A DNA stretch of 64,000 nucleotides, from assembly GCA_018257865.1 (NCBI GenBank), contig JAEUBA010000077.1, forward strand, positions 62,001-126,000, given 5' to 3'. The DNA comes from Stereocaulon alpinum. Lineage: Eukaryota > Ascomycota > Lecanoromycetes > Lecanorales > Stereocaulaceae. The notes under the pieces were generated by a model. The model was not told the origin of the DNA. It was given only the letters and a program-made list of their open reading frames with translations, and did not search any database. Made by a program: the position numbers and the translations under genes. Of this stretch, positions 10,655 through 22,112 are shown piece after piece. Every line of letters starts with the position of its first letter. The first letter of the stretch is position 1.

Positions 10655-11946
10655 ATGGAGGGAATCCTTCACGGGGAAGACGTCAATTTGCACCAGCAGA
10701 ATCTCACAGAAAGCCAGCAAATCATGCTGCACATGACGTCGATCGGCGAGCGAATGGCCGCAACTGTGCAGGAGGGCACAAGTACTCTGATCACGCATCT
10801 CAACGTAGTTAGCCCATGGAAAGGGTAATGAATTCTGCTGATTACAGAGCAGGACGCGATGGTAGACTCCTGGAGGGTTTCACCGAACAGCAGGCCAATT
10901 CCTCCTCCACCGCCCAACCACATTCAATTGCTGAAAGATCAGAAAGAGAATCTCAGCGCGGAACTTCAGCTTTCCAATACTAAACGAATGAGTCTGGACG
11001 AGGAAGTTTTGGCGCAACAGAAGAGAAGTAGGGAGCTGGAGATCGCTCTGCAGAAAACTAAAGCGGAAGTCAAGCGTTTGAATACCATCATCATTAAAGG
11101 CGGAACCCCAAACAGCGGACCGTCTGACGATCAGATACGCATCGAGTTTTGTGCGATCAGAGAAACTATCCTAAGACTTGTGCGGACGCACTTTCAAGCT
11201 GTCAATGTGGCCATTCATCAACATAGAGGTTCAACAACGATAGTAGAGAGGCAGTCAAGATGGCTGAGTTTTTGGCCCCGTGAATCTCACGAGATACGAA
11301 ACTATCGAGCCCAGGGAGCGATGTTTGAGATCATATACGACCTGTTCTTCGCGAAGCCATTCTTTGCTACTGAATTAGAGATCGAAAAGCCTCTTAAAAG
11401 TTTGGAAAAGGATATAGAAGGATGTGAAGAAAGTATTAGCCTCCATCATCCCTCATGTCTGCTCTATTACTGATTTGTCACGAAGTATCGAAGGCGGATT
11501 ATGTCGAATGGCGTAGGAGGACCGTAGCAGCTGTCTTAGCCTTGAAAAGAACTGGTAGTGTCGTGGCAAGGGCCTCCAACAAGATACAAGACACCCTGGA
11601 GCCTGCTATCACACCCGGGCCGCGTGCAAAGGGAGAGCAACTGTCACGAGAACTGCATGCACTTTGCGACAAGGCCTTGCAACTCTCACTGGTATTCAGG
11701 CAGAGCAAGAATATTTTCAAAGTCATTGTCCCAGCTCCCCAATTGGAGGTTGTTGAGGCGGAAATGGAATTGGTGGCTCTGGAGGGCAAGGCATCTCCTT
11801 CGGATTACACAAAGACGTTGTTCACAGTATTTGGCGGTCTCGAGAAGACAACCTTGTTTTCTGGCGAGAATGAAGAGACTGTAATGTTGGAGAAATCCCA
11901 AGTCGTAGGCGTTGGTGGGGACATGAGAAGTACTTGGTATCCATAA
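10655..11946 (+). CDS. coiled-coil fungal protein of unknown function
   Basis: The main exon contains a strongly helical coiled coil (KDQKENLSAELQLSN... SRELEIALQKTKAEVKRL) and a globular part around LVRTHFQAVNVAIHQHRG. A 53-nt intron (11433-11485, branch CTGAT) joins CEE to ISKADYVEWRRRTVAAVL, continuing to TAA at 11944-11946. The 5' end is uncertain: an upstream exon starting MEGILHGEDVNLHQQN at 10655 can be spliced in frame using an acceptor at 10847 or 10849. I do not recognise the family; it resembles lineage-specific fungal proteins with an N-terminal coiled coil and conserved C-terminal block. No signal peptide or membrane span is seen. Confidence 0.6.
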
Positions 11947-12165
11947 TGAGACTTGAGATCTTACCAATCCATATCTTGCCTGAATGGAGAGATTGAGATA
12001 GCACAGTCAGATAGAATGGATCCGAATGGATCCTAAGTTTGAGCGGTTTGCACCACAGTTGCTACAGCATTCTGACCTCCTGATTCCACAATCTTCCCAC
12101 ACATTACGCTCTCCTAAAGCCAAAGTCGTATAAGAGCCCCTGCCATGTCCATCTCCACTATAGGC

Positions 12166-12438
12166 CTAACAACAAGGCGCGGCCAAAGGCATAGCATCCG
12201 AAATAGGCGTATCCGAAACACCAGCACCCGCAGCATCCCAGCCAGCAATCGCAGCATCCCATTCGTCATCATTAAGCGGGCCCATATCGAAATTACCTGC
12301 AGGCGGCTGAGGAGAACGTTTGATGTGTGATACGATGTTGGTTAGGGCGTTGTGAGCGCCGTTAAAGGTTGGTAATGTGGTGGATGAGATGGTGAAAAGA
12401 AAGAAGGCGAGCGCGCCTGTGTGGATGGGAAGACGCAT
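12166..12438 (-). CDS. small secreted protein (90 aa), hypothetical
   Basis: The complement encodes MRLPIHTGALAFFLFTISST as a clear signal peptide, then a short mature chain with a KR dibasic site after about 40 residues (SHIKR) that could be cut by a Kex2-type protease. The acidic, Ala/Gly-rich C-terminus ends in Cys-Cys. No domain is recognised. Short, lineage-specific secreted proteins of this kind are often effector or peptide candidates, but nothing beyond secretion is supported. Upstream flank is intergenic. Confidence 0.5.
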   Translation of the reverse strand: MRLPIHTGALAFFLFTISSTTLPTFNGAHNALTNIVSHIKRSPQPPAGNFDMGPLNDDEWDAAIAGWDAAGAGVSDTPISDAMPLAAPCC

Positions 12439-14020
12439 ATTCAGGGGTGTGTTTTAGGGTGTTGTATTTTCAGGTGTATCTGACGTGAGACGAAAAAGTT
12501 CTTTGGTAAGGAAAGTGGTATTGAAGGCGTGGTATGCGGACCGGAGCGTGCGGTTCTGTGTGTGGAAATGAGAAAGGGTTTTATATGTCGTTATATGGCA
12601 CTCTAGGACCCCAACTTCTTCCATATTCCCGTCATACCTACATAGCATATTACTTGGTTGTCATCATCCTACTGACTACTAGATCAAGACGGGTACTCAC
12701 TTATATGAGAAATCATGCGCAGCCGTGTCCATGAAACACGGAGCCTCCCCCAGTTGGGGGCCAAAATATCTTCACTCGAATGCTTATTCGTGCGGCTTGG
12801 CCTCGAAGCACGGACCACGAGCCAGACCTCAATCATGTTTCACCTTTCCGATATCGTCACGTATCGGGATCTGGCCTCTATACGGCATTGCTCCCCCAAG
12901 GGATGAAACTGAGGGTACACCATGAGCATGCTCTGAGTACACTAATGCAGCTATCATGTGTGAGTGGGGACGGAGTTTAGGTTGACCTCTATAGTACAGA
13001 CGCACGTATGGTTGCTCGTTGTTCTCGACGGATTGATCGTCGTGAAGGATTAGATAGACTGGTTGCAACCGCACTAAGCGGTGGATTATCCAGGAAGATC
13101 CTGAAAACCCTATCACAAGATGACATCTTCTTCAATTCTAGAATACCTTAAGCAGTGCTAATGGCTCCACCAGTTCCCGTCTCCAAGAAAGAGACAACAT
13201 ACCTGCATACAAGCTTCCGAACGCCCTGAATGACGCTTTTGCACTAAAGGAAAGATGAACTTTCGTCCACCATCTCAGCTTCCGTATACCCTCCCAGCCT
13301 CTCGCAAGCATTCCAAGTTGGGCTCAGTCCCGCGAAATTCTCGGTCTGAGCAGCTCTTTGGGAACGCTCGCATAAGTAATAGCAAAACCACAAACCAGGG
13401 CATGAAGTGGAAAGATATCAGCCTGCGGCTCCCCATCCGTATTATGCTCAACATAAGGTTGTCGGTAATGACAGAATCCGGATCAACAAGCTCAGTGGTA
13501 GTATCAGCCAGCATCTGATTTGTGCCAGATTTCTGCATAGGAATCCAGGCCCAGTGCGGTCGTTTGTGGACCAATTGGTGATGGCGATACCATTTGCTGG
13601 AAAAGGGAGAAGAAAAGCCTCGCTTGAACGCCACGACGTCACCACTGAGCAAATTCCGAGAAATTGATTGAAAGCACGGATATCGAAAGCGACACATCGT
13701 TCTCGATGTTATCCTCGCTTTGAAGTTAATTCTGATCTGCTATATTTGCATAGGTCGAATGGGGGCTAGGTGTAGTTGATGGAATGCTAATGAACAGCGC
13801 CTGAACTCCGATATTTTGGTTGGGTAGTGATTGAGCGAAAATGGAACAGACACAGAATGTGAAGTCTAGTAATACATGAGCAACGAGCAATGGTCTTTCT
13901 GTCACTCGAAATGGAACAAGGGCACAACATTGAAGATCCGACCTCCAAAAGCTACCCCAACCATGCTTCGGTACTGATGTCAGCGCATCTTTCCACGAAT
14001 ACCCTCCACTGTAGCTTTAC
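12439..14020. other. 1.6 kb without a recognised gene
   Basis: Open frames up to 140 codons exist on both strands (for example complement of 13275-13697), but they overlap in competing frames and show no domain, signal peptide or consistent intron pattern. Confidence 0.45.
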
Positions 14021-14474
14021 TCAATGGCAGATCTGGACACCGCCGTTCCCGGAGTGGCAGAACCAACCTGAGATGTTGCGCGGTACGTGCTGATGGTGGT
14101 TCAAGGACCCTTGAGACGACGACGGATCTCCGTGTGACCCAGCTGTTGGGCTTGAAGCTACTTTGGAAGGCTTGGGCTCTTCTTTGTTCGTGGGGAGACT
14201 CTGTGAAGGTGTTGTATTGGTTGACGAGTCCGTTGAGGGACTTGTAGGTAGGCCGACTGTTCCTGGGCCGTCAGGGAATCCTGGACGATCGAATGGTCTT
14301 CCGCGTGGATAGTCCTGGTGATGCACGACTGGTAAGCCTACTTTTGGTAAGCATTGAAGTCTGACATGCGGGCAGCTAGGAATACAGCGAGAGGAGCCTA
14401 CCTGGAACGGCCGGGTGAGCGTACACTACAAGACCGAGGATCGCAAGGGTCCCAAGGTGACGAATGATTAACAT
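14021..14474 (-). CDS. small secreted proline/serine-rich protein (126 aa)
   Basis: Exon 1 (complement 14402-14474) encodes MLIIRHLGTLAILGLVVYAH, a signal peptide. A 73-nt GT...AG intron (14329-14401) joins it in frame to exon 2 (14021-14328). The mature chain begins with His/Arg/Pro/Gly-rich sequence (HHQDYPRGRPFDRPGFPDGP), continues as a Ser/Thr/Pro-rich probably disordered stretch, and ends with two cysteines and TGA. It has no known domain. It could be a cell-wall or effector-like secreted protein. The in-frame splice after a signal peptide is the main reason to believe it. Confidence 0.55.
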
Positions 14475-16097
14475 ACTAGCTTGGGAAAATAATGGCGTAG
14501 ATAAAGGAGGTGGTTAGTGAAACTTCTGAGTTTCGCTTTGTGAGGTTGCAAAACCAAGTCCGTGATCTGAGATTTATGTACGCAAGTTGTAGTCTGGCTT
14601 TCCTCCAAATTTGATGACTGGTTCACGATATACCAGGCTCACGCGGGGGCAGTGCGTGTTGTGGTGGTGTGTTTCTTTCTAATATCTTGCGTCTGCGTGT
14701 ATTGCAAGGGTAGCCTGGACGACGTATGTTTCATGGCTTTGTGGTTCAGTCCCCTTATCCGCAGTGATCAAATGACTTCGATCAGTACCGCATTTGTCAC
14801 CACAAGGATCAGGAGCCCAAATCGCGGTGTATATTAGCAATCATACTAGAGCGTCAAGGCAGATGTTTCGTGTACGCTGTCCAGCTTTCTCCGGCGCAGA
14901 GTAGCCCTGATTCTGTAGACTAGGCGCAAAGAGATTGCGGCAGCGGGATTACTCCGTTGAGATTATGTGGCGGGAAAGGTCACAGCAAGCAATGTAAGCA
15001 TGTAGACAAAGGCAGAGGCACGGTGCATCTAGAAATGAAACAAGCTTCTCAGCAATTCGGGCTTTGACTGAAGTCATCCATGTTACTTGCCAACAAGGGC
15101 AAATATGGACGCAAGTGTGTGGAAGACATACACGAGATTGCACACTCGATCTTTGACTGGTGAAGTGTCGGAGTTCAACCCGGTTTTCCATGCATGGAGC
15201 AAGCTTCATCTTAGGGTTTAGTACTCTCGATGCACGGTTTCCACAGAAAAGAAATTCGCACGCAGGAGTAGTTAAGCGATGACATTGAAGCCAGAATTTG
15301 TGACAGCGAGCTCTGAGTGCCCCGCCTTCATATAAGCAGGGCAAACCCCTCGAAATTCTCCGGGTCTGCATGTCTTACCTATCGGCAGTGGCCACACGCG
15401 CCCCGTAACAGCAGGATTCCGAACAGTACTCGATCATAAGCACGTCGGCTATCTCAGCCTGTTCAGGCCATACAGGCGAAAGGACACTACGACTTCAACT
15501 TCATAGTGAAGAAGCACATTAGGGATGAGTCCACCACTGCATCTGTAACTTCAATCTCTTCCCAAGGACTTTAGAAAACGTAGAATATGGAAACCCTAAC
15601 TATAGTCTTTCGCACTTCGCTCAGCTTATCTCAGTTCTGCTGCGCCCCTATGTTTCAGTGCCCGCAAGCGAGTCAGCGTGAGGAAAAGAGGTGGATGACA
15701 AACAGAGCCACGCCGTAGAGTCATAGCTACTCTGAGATGGTCTCCGAGATGGGGTGAGCTAAGAAACGTATATAGCATAATATCCGCTAGCATGGAGCAG
15801 ATTACGCAAGCAGGAGACAGGCGAGATTTCGTTTGTTGCAACAGTACCCTGAACAGAGAGTATGCAACGGACATGCAGTCATCAAGGAGTGAGGGGCCAG
15901 AAGTATTGACCTGTAGATAAAAGCATTTAGAAGTGCTTTCAAATGAAAGCTCAGTGCCTGCCTTTGGCCATGTTGCTGTAATGATTTCAAATTCTCACCC
16001 TGATATTCTCCAAGCAGAACATCTAGCTGCATACAACTAATATTCTGTTCCACGGAAATATCCTCTTTGCTTTCGGCTTTGCAGCTACTACCTCATC
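14475..16097. other. 1.6 kb without a recognised gene
   Basis: An open frame of 140 codons on the complement (14949-15371) is Cys-rich but has no domain, and overlaps others in competing frames. Promoter sequence of the rhodopsin-like gene must lie at the right end. Confidence 0.45.
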
Positions 16098-17586
16098 ATG
16101 AACGATTTGACGGGAGCGATGTATGCATTGGCAGTGTTACTGACCTTGTTAGCCGTGCTGGCAGTCCTGCTACGTTTCTATGCTCGAGTCATCAAGAAAG
16201 CGAGTATTGCTTGTGATGACTACCTGATTGTCTTAGCACTTGTAAGGCTTCCAAGGTCCTGATTTTGAGCCTTAGCACGCTTCCCAGACTTACTTTCGTC
16301 GTAGGTGTTCACCATCGCAACAGGCATTTGCATGGTGATTGGTAGGTCTGTTCGATGGTTGCTGCAAGCATCACTGAGAAGACCCTCCTAGGAGCCGCGA
16401 CAGGAGATCTTGGACGTCACACTCAGGTCACGTCCGAAGGGTGGCCTATCGTCGACCATCATACAGAGATCTTCCTCCAGGTGAGTCGAGGCAATTTCGT
16501 TGATCGATGAGAGGGACTGATGTTTGCTTGCAATAGATTACCTATGCTACACAATTAACACAGACGTTGACATTCGGTTTCACGAAATTGGCGGTTCTTT
16601 TCTTCTACAAAAGGTAACTAACTTGTCCTTCCATCCGAAGACATCTCAATTGACATTCCGCAACAGGATTTTCGTGGTGAGAGTCTTCGCTCGAATCTCG
16701 TGGATGATGATCGGCGTTGTCATTGCATGGACTTGTGCTTTCTTTATCGCCAACTTACTGCAGTGCTGGCCGATTGCAATGAATTGGAGTTTTACCGCAA
16801 GTGAGGCCACTGACTGCATTCATACAACCCGGATGTATCTGGGGCAGGCGTGGTCGGACGTCTTTACAGATGGTAGTTCCTACGCTTATTGTGAGGAAGA
16901 TCCCGAATTAATGTCAGCAAAACGCAGTGATTATCTTGTCATTACCAGTTCCTTGGGTAAGTTTTGATGATCATACTATGATAGTCATGACTGATTTATG
17001 CAGATATGGAATCTTCAAATGCCACCAAGACGTAAGATCGCTGTCAGTGGAATCTTCCTTCTGGGTGCACTGTACGTCTCGTCTCTTTCATCAATAGTTG
17101 GAGAGTACTGACAAAAATCTTTCAAGGGTCGTTGCTGCCGGTACCGCAAAGCTCGTAGTATTCTACCGGATTGCTAATTGTATGTCAGACATGGTCTTTC
17201 AAGATTAGGAGATCAAGCTGACGTTTTGGTGGTATCAAGTTACATCCGCGGGTGACCAAGATTTGACCTGTCTGTCCTCTCTAGTGCTAATAGTTCTGAA
17301 GAATTACTGATGTCTTTTCACAGACCTGGGGACACCAACCATATACTGGCCAATGATAGAGTCATCGCTAGGAGTTGTTGGAGCGTGCCTCCCATTGCTA
17401 CGCCCAGTCTTCACTGAATCGCATGTGGGGAGTTTGAGCAGCATGCGGAGGTTGCTTTCTATCTTGTCCTTTAGTACCAAGAGGGATGGGTTCGTCAAAG
17501 GAGGTGGAGGAGCAGCAGTCGACTCGTCTTCAAGGGACCTCAAGCGAAAGACTTCGTGCATCCCTCACGTATATCATGTAGGGTAA
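16098..17586 (+). CDS. fungal rhodopsin-domain integral membrane protein (PTH11-like group)
   Basis: About ten short exons join in frame, starting MNDLTGAMYALAVLLTLLAV. Hydrophobic spans include IATGICMVIG, ISWMMIGVVIAWTCAFFIAN, VIILSLPVPWIWNLQMP, SGIFLLGALVVAAGTAKLVV and YWPMIESSLGVVGACLPLLRP. The conserved order (RFYARV near the first helix; ITYATQLTQTLTFGFTKLAVLFFYKRIF; WNLQMPPRRKIAVSGIFLLG) is typical of the fungal rhodopsin-like family, seven-helix proteins related to Pth11-type surface receptors. There is no retinal-binding evidence. The N-terminal CFEM domain of true PTH11 is absent. The tail is short and basic (LKRKTSC). Ligand and pathway cannot be inferred. Confidence 0.85.
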
Positions 17587-18814
17587 GCTCTCCATTTGGT
17601 ACTCCTAAAAGGTCGGCAATAGATGCTGACTGGCATGACAGCGACAGCGACAACTCTCCTGGTAGTAAGATCAGTAAGATTATTATACCCATCGGCAACC
17701 TCGACAGGACCGGCCAAGTCCCGACCAACAGGAGTATTGTTGAGGGTTTTGATAGCGACAACGTTGTTTAAGCGATCTCTGAGAGTTGCCCCGCACCAAA
17801 TCGCTGATTGCGTTTCACGATTATGCAGTTGCCATGTAATCATTCTAGGACTGTTCAGAAACTGATGATAGTCTCACTCGGATAGCTGCTTGCCCATAGC
17901 TTGGAGTGTCTGAAATACATGAGTGTAGTCATAGCTTTAGGCAATCGTCGTATGGACGGCAAGGAACGTGAAGCGAGTACTTCTGAGGCTTTTTCATGAT
18001 AAGATGGGTGACTAGTGGCCACGAATGCAAGGTTGAAGGTCGATAGAACGTATGTCGGCAGTAAAATGGGCACTATCATATCGGGACTGGAAGGCTTGTT
18101 ATGTAAAGAATGGGCATTCACAAAGATAGACTTGGCAAAAGGGTCGTAAACGTACATGCCAGCCGCGAACCGACAGTGTACAGTGTCTCGCAACGAGCAA
18201 TTCAGGGGGTAAAGGTAGTTACATCAGCAATTCCGAAACCTGCAAGTTCAACTTCTCACCTGCAGTGTCATCAGCCACCCACGTGAGCTTCCCTACCATT
18301 CCAGGCGCAATTGCTAGTTACATTAGTCAGCTCTAAGGGAACTTTAGGGGCAAGCTCCGGACCTGCTCTAACAGCAATCTCTGTGGTTGTCTAGGGGCTT
18401 CGTGCGGGGCCGCTCCTGGGATTGTTTGAGTGAGTGCTCTAGGGATCGCTCCAGGGGCTGGTTCCAAGCGCCTCGCAGGGCTCAGTCCAGGGCTTGCTTC
18501 GGGCCATGAACCCATCACTAACGGCGTCCCTTAACGATGGTTGTAGTAGAAAGAGATACAGGCGTCTTGTTATAACTACTAGAAGAGCTTCCGATATGTA
18601 GACACACCTGTAGCACTACAGTGGACATGCGCCGCATGGTGCCTCTGGAAGCAAGTCCATCAGAGAGGACATGTTTATCCAGATCACCTCAGCTTGCTGA
18701 GGCAGACCTCACAGGCGGTTAGCGCGCCAGTTTTTGGCAGCCTTGGCATTTAGAACAATTGCCGAAATCAGAGAACAAGTGTCAGACTCATAGTAGGCCC
18801 ATGTTGCGTCCGAC
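17587..18814. other. 1.2 kb without a recognised gene
   Basis: No domain-bearing frame is found. At 18340-18520 a GC-rich stretch repeats GCTCC/AGGGGCT-like words irregularly (reads as P-G-L/A repeats on the complement) and may be a degenerate minisatellite. Confidence 0.4.
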
Positions 18815-19618
18815 ATGGCGAATCCCTCCCAGCTCTACCTACTAGCCGACCACATCAAGCTTTCCCTTCTCGAACGCCAACGGGCCATCTCCCTGAACCT
18901 TGAACCTAACTCTCAAGATGGCCACATCTCCCGATCCCTGGACTCGATGCGGGAGGGCATCGAAGCCTTGGAACAGCAACCAGGCAATAATAATGACACG
19001 GCATCACGTCTACGCAGCCAATATGATGATTTAACGTCTCAATTTCGTGGATTCCCCACAACATCTACCTCATCCACAGTCAACCAACCTAATGATCCCT
19101 CCCTGTCATCTGACTTCGCCCACGCAAAAGACACTCGCCCGCGCATCCCCTCATCCTCCTCTTTCATGAAACGCTCAGCCGCCGATTCCCCTAATCTCTC
19201 CAAATCCGTCCGCTTCACAGACGCCCCGCCCGACCCCGAAGACGAAGCCAACCGCGCAGCCCTTTTTCCCTATCGCGACGAGCCCGAAGGCCCATCAGAC
19301 CAGTCGCAGCTAGACAATCAGCAAATACACACCTACCACAAGCAAGTTCTTCAAGAGCAGGATGACCAGCTGGATAGACTTGGGCAGAGTATTGGACGGC
19401 AACGGGATCTGAGCATACAGATTGGAGATGAGCTGGATGATCATATACAGATGCTTGATGATGTGGAGGTCCATGTAGATCGACATCAGTCGAGGCTGGA
19501 TGGAGCGAGGAGACAGTTGGGTAATGTTGCGAGGAGGGCCAGGGATAATAAGCAGATTACCATCATCTTGATACTGATTATTATACTGGTGTTGTTGATT
19601 ATTATACTGAGGAATTAG
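18815..19618 (+). CDS. SYN8: Qc-SNARE Syn8 (syntaxin 8-like)
   Basis: A single exon encodes 267 residues. An N-terminal helical region is followed by a Ser/Pro-rich linker. A SNARE motif spans about residues 175-235 (QEQDDQLDRLGQSIGRQRD...SIQIGDELDDHIQMLDDVEV), with the zero-layer Gln in the Qc register. A C-terminal anchor of about 18 hydrophobic residues (ITIILILIIILVLLIIIL) ends one residue before the stop. Size and architecture match Syn8, an endosomal t-SNARE acting in vacuolar/endosomal fusion with Pep12-type partners. No introns are needed. Convergent with the next gene. Confidence 0.9.
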   Translation: MANPSQLYLLADHIKLSLLERQRAISLNLEPNSQDGHISRSLDSMREGIEALEQQPGNNNDTASRLRSQYDDLTSQFRGFPTTSTSSTVNQPNDPSLSSDFAHAKDTRPRIPSSSSFMKRSAADSPNLSKSVRFTDAPPDPEDEANRAALFPYRDEPEGPSDQSQLDNQQIHTYHKQVLQEQDDQLDRLGQSIGRQRDLSIQIGDELDDHIQMLDDVEVHVDRHQSRLDGARRQLGNVARRARDNKQITIILILIIILVLLIIILRN

Positions 19619-19950
19619 AGGAGGAGGGATACGCATTAAATAGCGAGGCATATTGTTGGTGTGGTTCGGGTGAAAGACGGAATAGTGGCGCAAGGTGTTA
19701 TGGGGCGTTTCGTCTTGTTCAGGGTCGACGGGTGTACGGGTTTAACACTGGTTAAGTCGACTTCTTTTCAACGCCAGTATCTGGGCTGGATGAAGCATGC
19801 AATGGACTATATATGTACAGTGGAATTAGTGCGCAGGGGTTACAACAAAGAATCGTCGACGCCGGAAGACTTCATGGAATCGTGCAGGATGCGCTTTTGC
19901 TGTCTTCTCACGTTCCTGATCACTGGTATCCCATCGCTACGCAGCTCTCT
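19619..19950. other. convergent 3' spacer
   Basis: Spacer between SYN8 and the small mitochondrial-type gene on the other strand. No gene is seen. Confidence 0.5.
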
Positions 19951-20435
19951 TTACTTCTTCCCGTGCTCATGATCCTCCTGCATTTCTTTTGACGTCTCCT
20001 TCTGAAGGTTCTCCGTGTCTTTACCTGCATCTTCTATTTCTCCTCTGTCGGCTTTGACCTATCGAACAGTCTCAATCAATACCAATCGACCCGCTCAGTA
20101 GCCTCTACAACATACCGCAGATTCCGAGTTACTACTAAGCTCACTCTTCCAGTGCCCCTTGCCCTCCTTCTGCTTGTTCAATTGATCATCCTTGTGGTGG
20201 TCGATCTTGGCCTTGCGGTCGTCGTCATCTAAGCCTCCAGAGTAGCATTAGCATTGTCCATAAAGTCATACCGGCATGTCGAGATGCAGTAGTAAACCTG
20301 GAACCCACGCTTACTGTGGTCTGACTCGCTGAGTGCTGCTCGTAGGCTGGAGGCATGGAATGGGCGGGAAGGTTGTGAGACGATCCGGAGAGGCGTTATT
20401 CTTGAGCGAAGAGCGGTGCGGGTAAGGAAGGACAT
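19951..20435 (-). CDS. small conserved mitochondrial protein, unknown function
   Basis: Three exons on the complement (20315-20435, 20116-20228, 19951-20058) encode 113 residues. The N-terminus MSFLTRTALRSRITPLRIVS is rich in Arg, Ser and Thr with no acidic residue, a classical mitochondrial presequence, followed by FHASSLRAAL. The remainder is very hydrophilic (DHHKDDQLNKQKEGKGHWK, SELSSNSESAVKADRG) and ends in basic HGKK. I recall similar short proteins across filamentous ascomycetes but know no function. All splice joins keep frame with good donors (GTAAGC, GTATGT). Confidence 0.75.
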
Positions 20436-21302
20436 CTTGGAGGAGCTCGAATGCGTGCAATGGTAATCTTAGATTGCAGTCGAGAGTAGGGAAGTGACGG
20501 TCGTTTGGGGAAACAGACCTCAAGAACGCCATTCCGTACGTCATCACGCGCTTAATTTCCGCAAAAACGGCCATGCCTCCGATGCTCCGCAACGCAATAT
20601 CTTTGCATTGCAAAGCACGAAGAAAGCAATGCTCTTTGTATGAGACTTGTACAAGCCAAGCTCTTCGCCACGTCTCGGAGCAATCCGTAAGTGTTCTTTA
20701 CTGGATTGCAACAAGGCTTTACTGGATTGCAACAAGGCGATATTCGATCGATAGACAGCGTACCTTGAAAACGATTTTACAGCTGAGCGACAGACCCATT
20801 CGTTACGCGGTCATCAATTTTCATACGATTCCCATTAACGATATCCACCACAAAACCAAATGACAGGCCCCGATATCCCTCCGCAGAGTCATAGGCTAAA
20901 ATTGCCTGGGTTTCTCATTGATTCCCTGAAGCGTAAGATTCTGACTTCCGGTGAGATCTCTGTGACTGCCTACCTGGCGCTCGTCTCCTACAATGCACTC
21001 TCCGCTGTGTTCGGTATGCTAGTTCAGCATCCAACCATGTCAGTGTATTTCTCTGTTGAAACCGCCCAAGTATGGGATTCGTTACTAGAGGCCGCTTTCT
21101 GTTTCTATATCTTCCGAAATCACAATAAGCGTACATTTAAATTGAATGCTTCCGCCATCTTCAAACACCTCCGGGGATTGCAGTCTTTGCGATTATCCTC
21201 CCTCTAATAGCCTCCAGTGTACTGGCTTGCAGCAATACCGAGGCAAACACTTTACGCCTCTTAAGTATTAATAGGCAAACTCAAGGACCCAGACCAGTGT
21301 TG
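20436..21302. other. intergenic with 21-bp tandem duplication
   Basis: Holds promoter sequence of the mitochondrial-type gene and a perfect 21-bp duplication (20697-20738). A 115-codon frame at 20860-21207 has a hydrophobic character but no recognisable family. Confidence 0.45.
20697..20738 (+). repeat. perfect 21-bp tandem duplication
   Basis: Two head-to-tail copies of a 21-base unit beginning TTTACTGGATTGCAAC lie at 20697-20717 and 20718-20738 without mismatch. They sit upstream of the mitochondrial-type gene's start on the opposite strand. Confidence 0.9.
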
Positions 21303-22112
21303 TTATTGAAACTCGCCAAACTCTCCATCGTCGAACCCCAGATCCTTCGCCGTCATATCCTCAAACCCCCTACTTCTCCTCTTCTCTTTCCTCGCCTCAG
21401 ACGCACTCGGTGGGGGCGCTAGCAGAGGCAGCGCACCACCTCCACCTCCACCCCCCCCAAACAGCGGAGGAGCGCGTGGTGGCTTGATCGAAAACAACGC
21501 AGCACCATCCCCAGCACCATCTCCCCCGGAACTGGTCTCCTCGTCATCAACCTTCCTCCTCCCCCTTCTTCCAATATCTACCTTGATAGTCTGCCCTTCC
21601 TTCAACCCATAATCCTTCTTCGGCGCGTCCTTCTCCGCCTCCTTTGCACCCTTGCCCTTCTCCTTCGGCTCCATCCCCAACACCTTCCGACACTCCTGCA
21701 AACATATTCCAAAATCAATAGCCTCCCCCCTCTCCTCAAATCCAATTCCCAACGTAGCCTTCATACCCCCATCACCCACTACTCTGACTGCAAAGAACCG
21801 CGAGCTATCCACCGCGGCCTCCACCACACGAGCATCTGTATATGGTGCCTTCGCGAAAAGTTCGCCATTGGATGGATCTTCGAGGAGGATATCGCTGCTC
21901 AGCGTCTCACCAGAGCCGTCGTGGAGGGGTATTGCGGTCTCAATTATGCGGAGACGCGCGGTGAATATCTGCCGATTGTTGTTGTCAGCGGTCCATTGGG
22001 AGGCGGTGTAGCCTTTGTTGCTTGTTAGTGGTGGGATATTGTAGATGTGGACTGCAGAAGCTATGAAGAGCACGCGCTGGATGGCCTCTGAGGCGGGGTC
22101 GGAGGAGGTCAT
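21303..22112 (-). CDS. NECAP-like adaptin-ear-binding coat-associated protein
   Basis: One exon encodes 269 residues. The N-terminal PH-like NECAP domain spans about residues 10-165, with signature stretches QRVLFIASAVHIYNIPP, GYTASQWT, ARLRIIET, SSRFFAVRV and ATLGIGFEERGEAIDFG. The tail is Lys/Gly/Pro-rich with a run of eight Gly and ends DDGEFGEFQ, resembling the acidic Phe-containing tails that bind adaptor ear domains. NECAP proteins help clathrin-coated vesicle assembly with AP-2/AP-1. Divergent from GCN3, 340 bp apart. Confidence 0.9.
   Translation of the reverse strand: MTSSDPASEAIQRVLFIASAVHIYNIPPLTSNKGYTASQWTADNNNRQIFTARLRIIETAIPLHDGSGETLSSDILLEDPSNGELFAKAPYTDARVVEAAVDSSRFFAVRVVGDGGMKATLGIGFEERGEAIDFGICLQECRKVLGMEPKEKGKGAKEAEKDAPKKDYGLKEGQTIKVDIGRRGRRKVDDEETSSGGDGAGDGAALFSIKPPRAPPLFGGGGGGGGALPLLAPPPSASEARKEKRRSRGFEDMTAKDLGFDDGEFGEFQ

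Noticed and set aside
13275..13697. 140-codon frame on the complement in the 12.4-14.0 kb gap
   Set aside because: Competes with two overlapping plus-strand frames of similar length and has no domain or splice support.
14949..15371. 140-codon Cys-rich frame on the complement
   Set aside because: Cysteines are irregular, there is no signal peptide and no recognisable similarity.
16098..18200. Secondary-metabolite gene cluster around the rhodopsin-like gene
   Set aside because: No backbone synthase, P450, transporter or cluster regulator is visible nearby.
18333..18518. Pro/Gly/Ala-repeat peptide on the complement
   Set aside because: Looks like a low-complexity GC-rich degenerate repeat rather than a gene.
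20860..21207. 115-codon open frame with hydrophobic segments upstream of NECAP 3' end
   Set aside because: No family, signal peptide or neighbouring exon could be recognised; similar-sized chance frames are common here.
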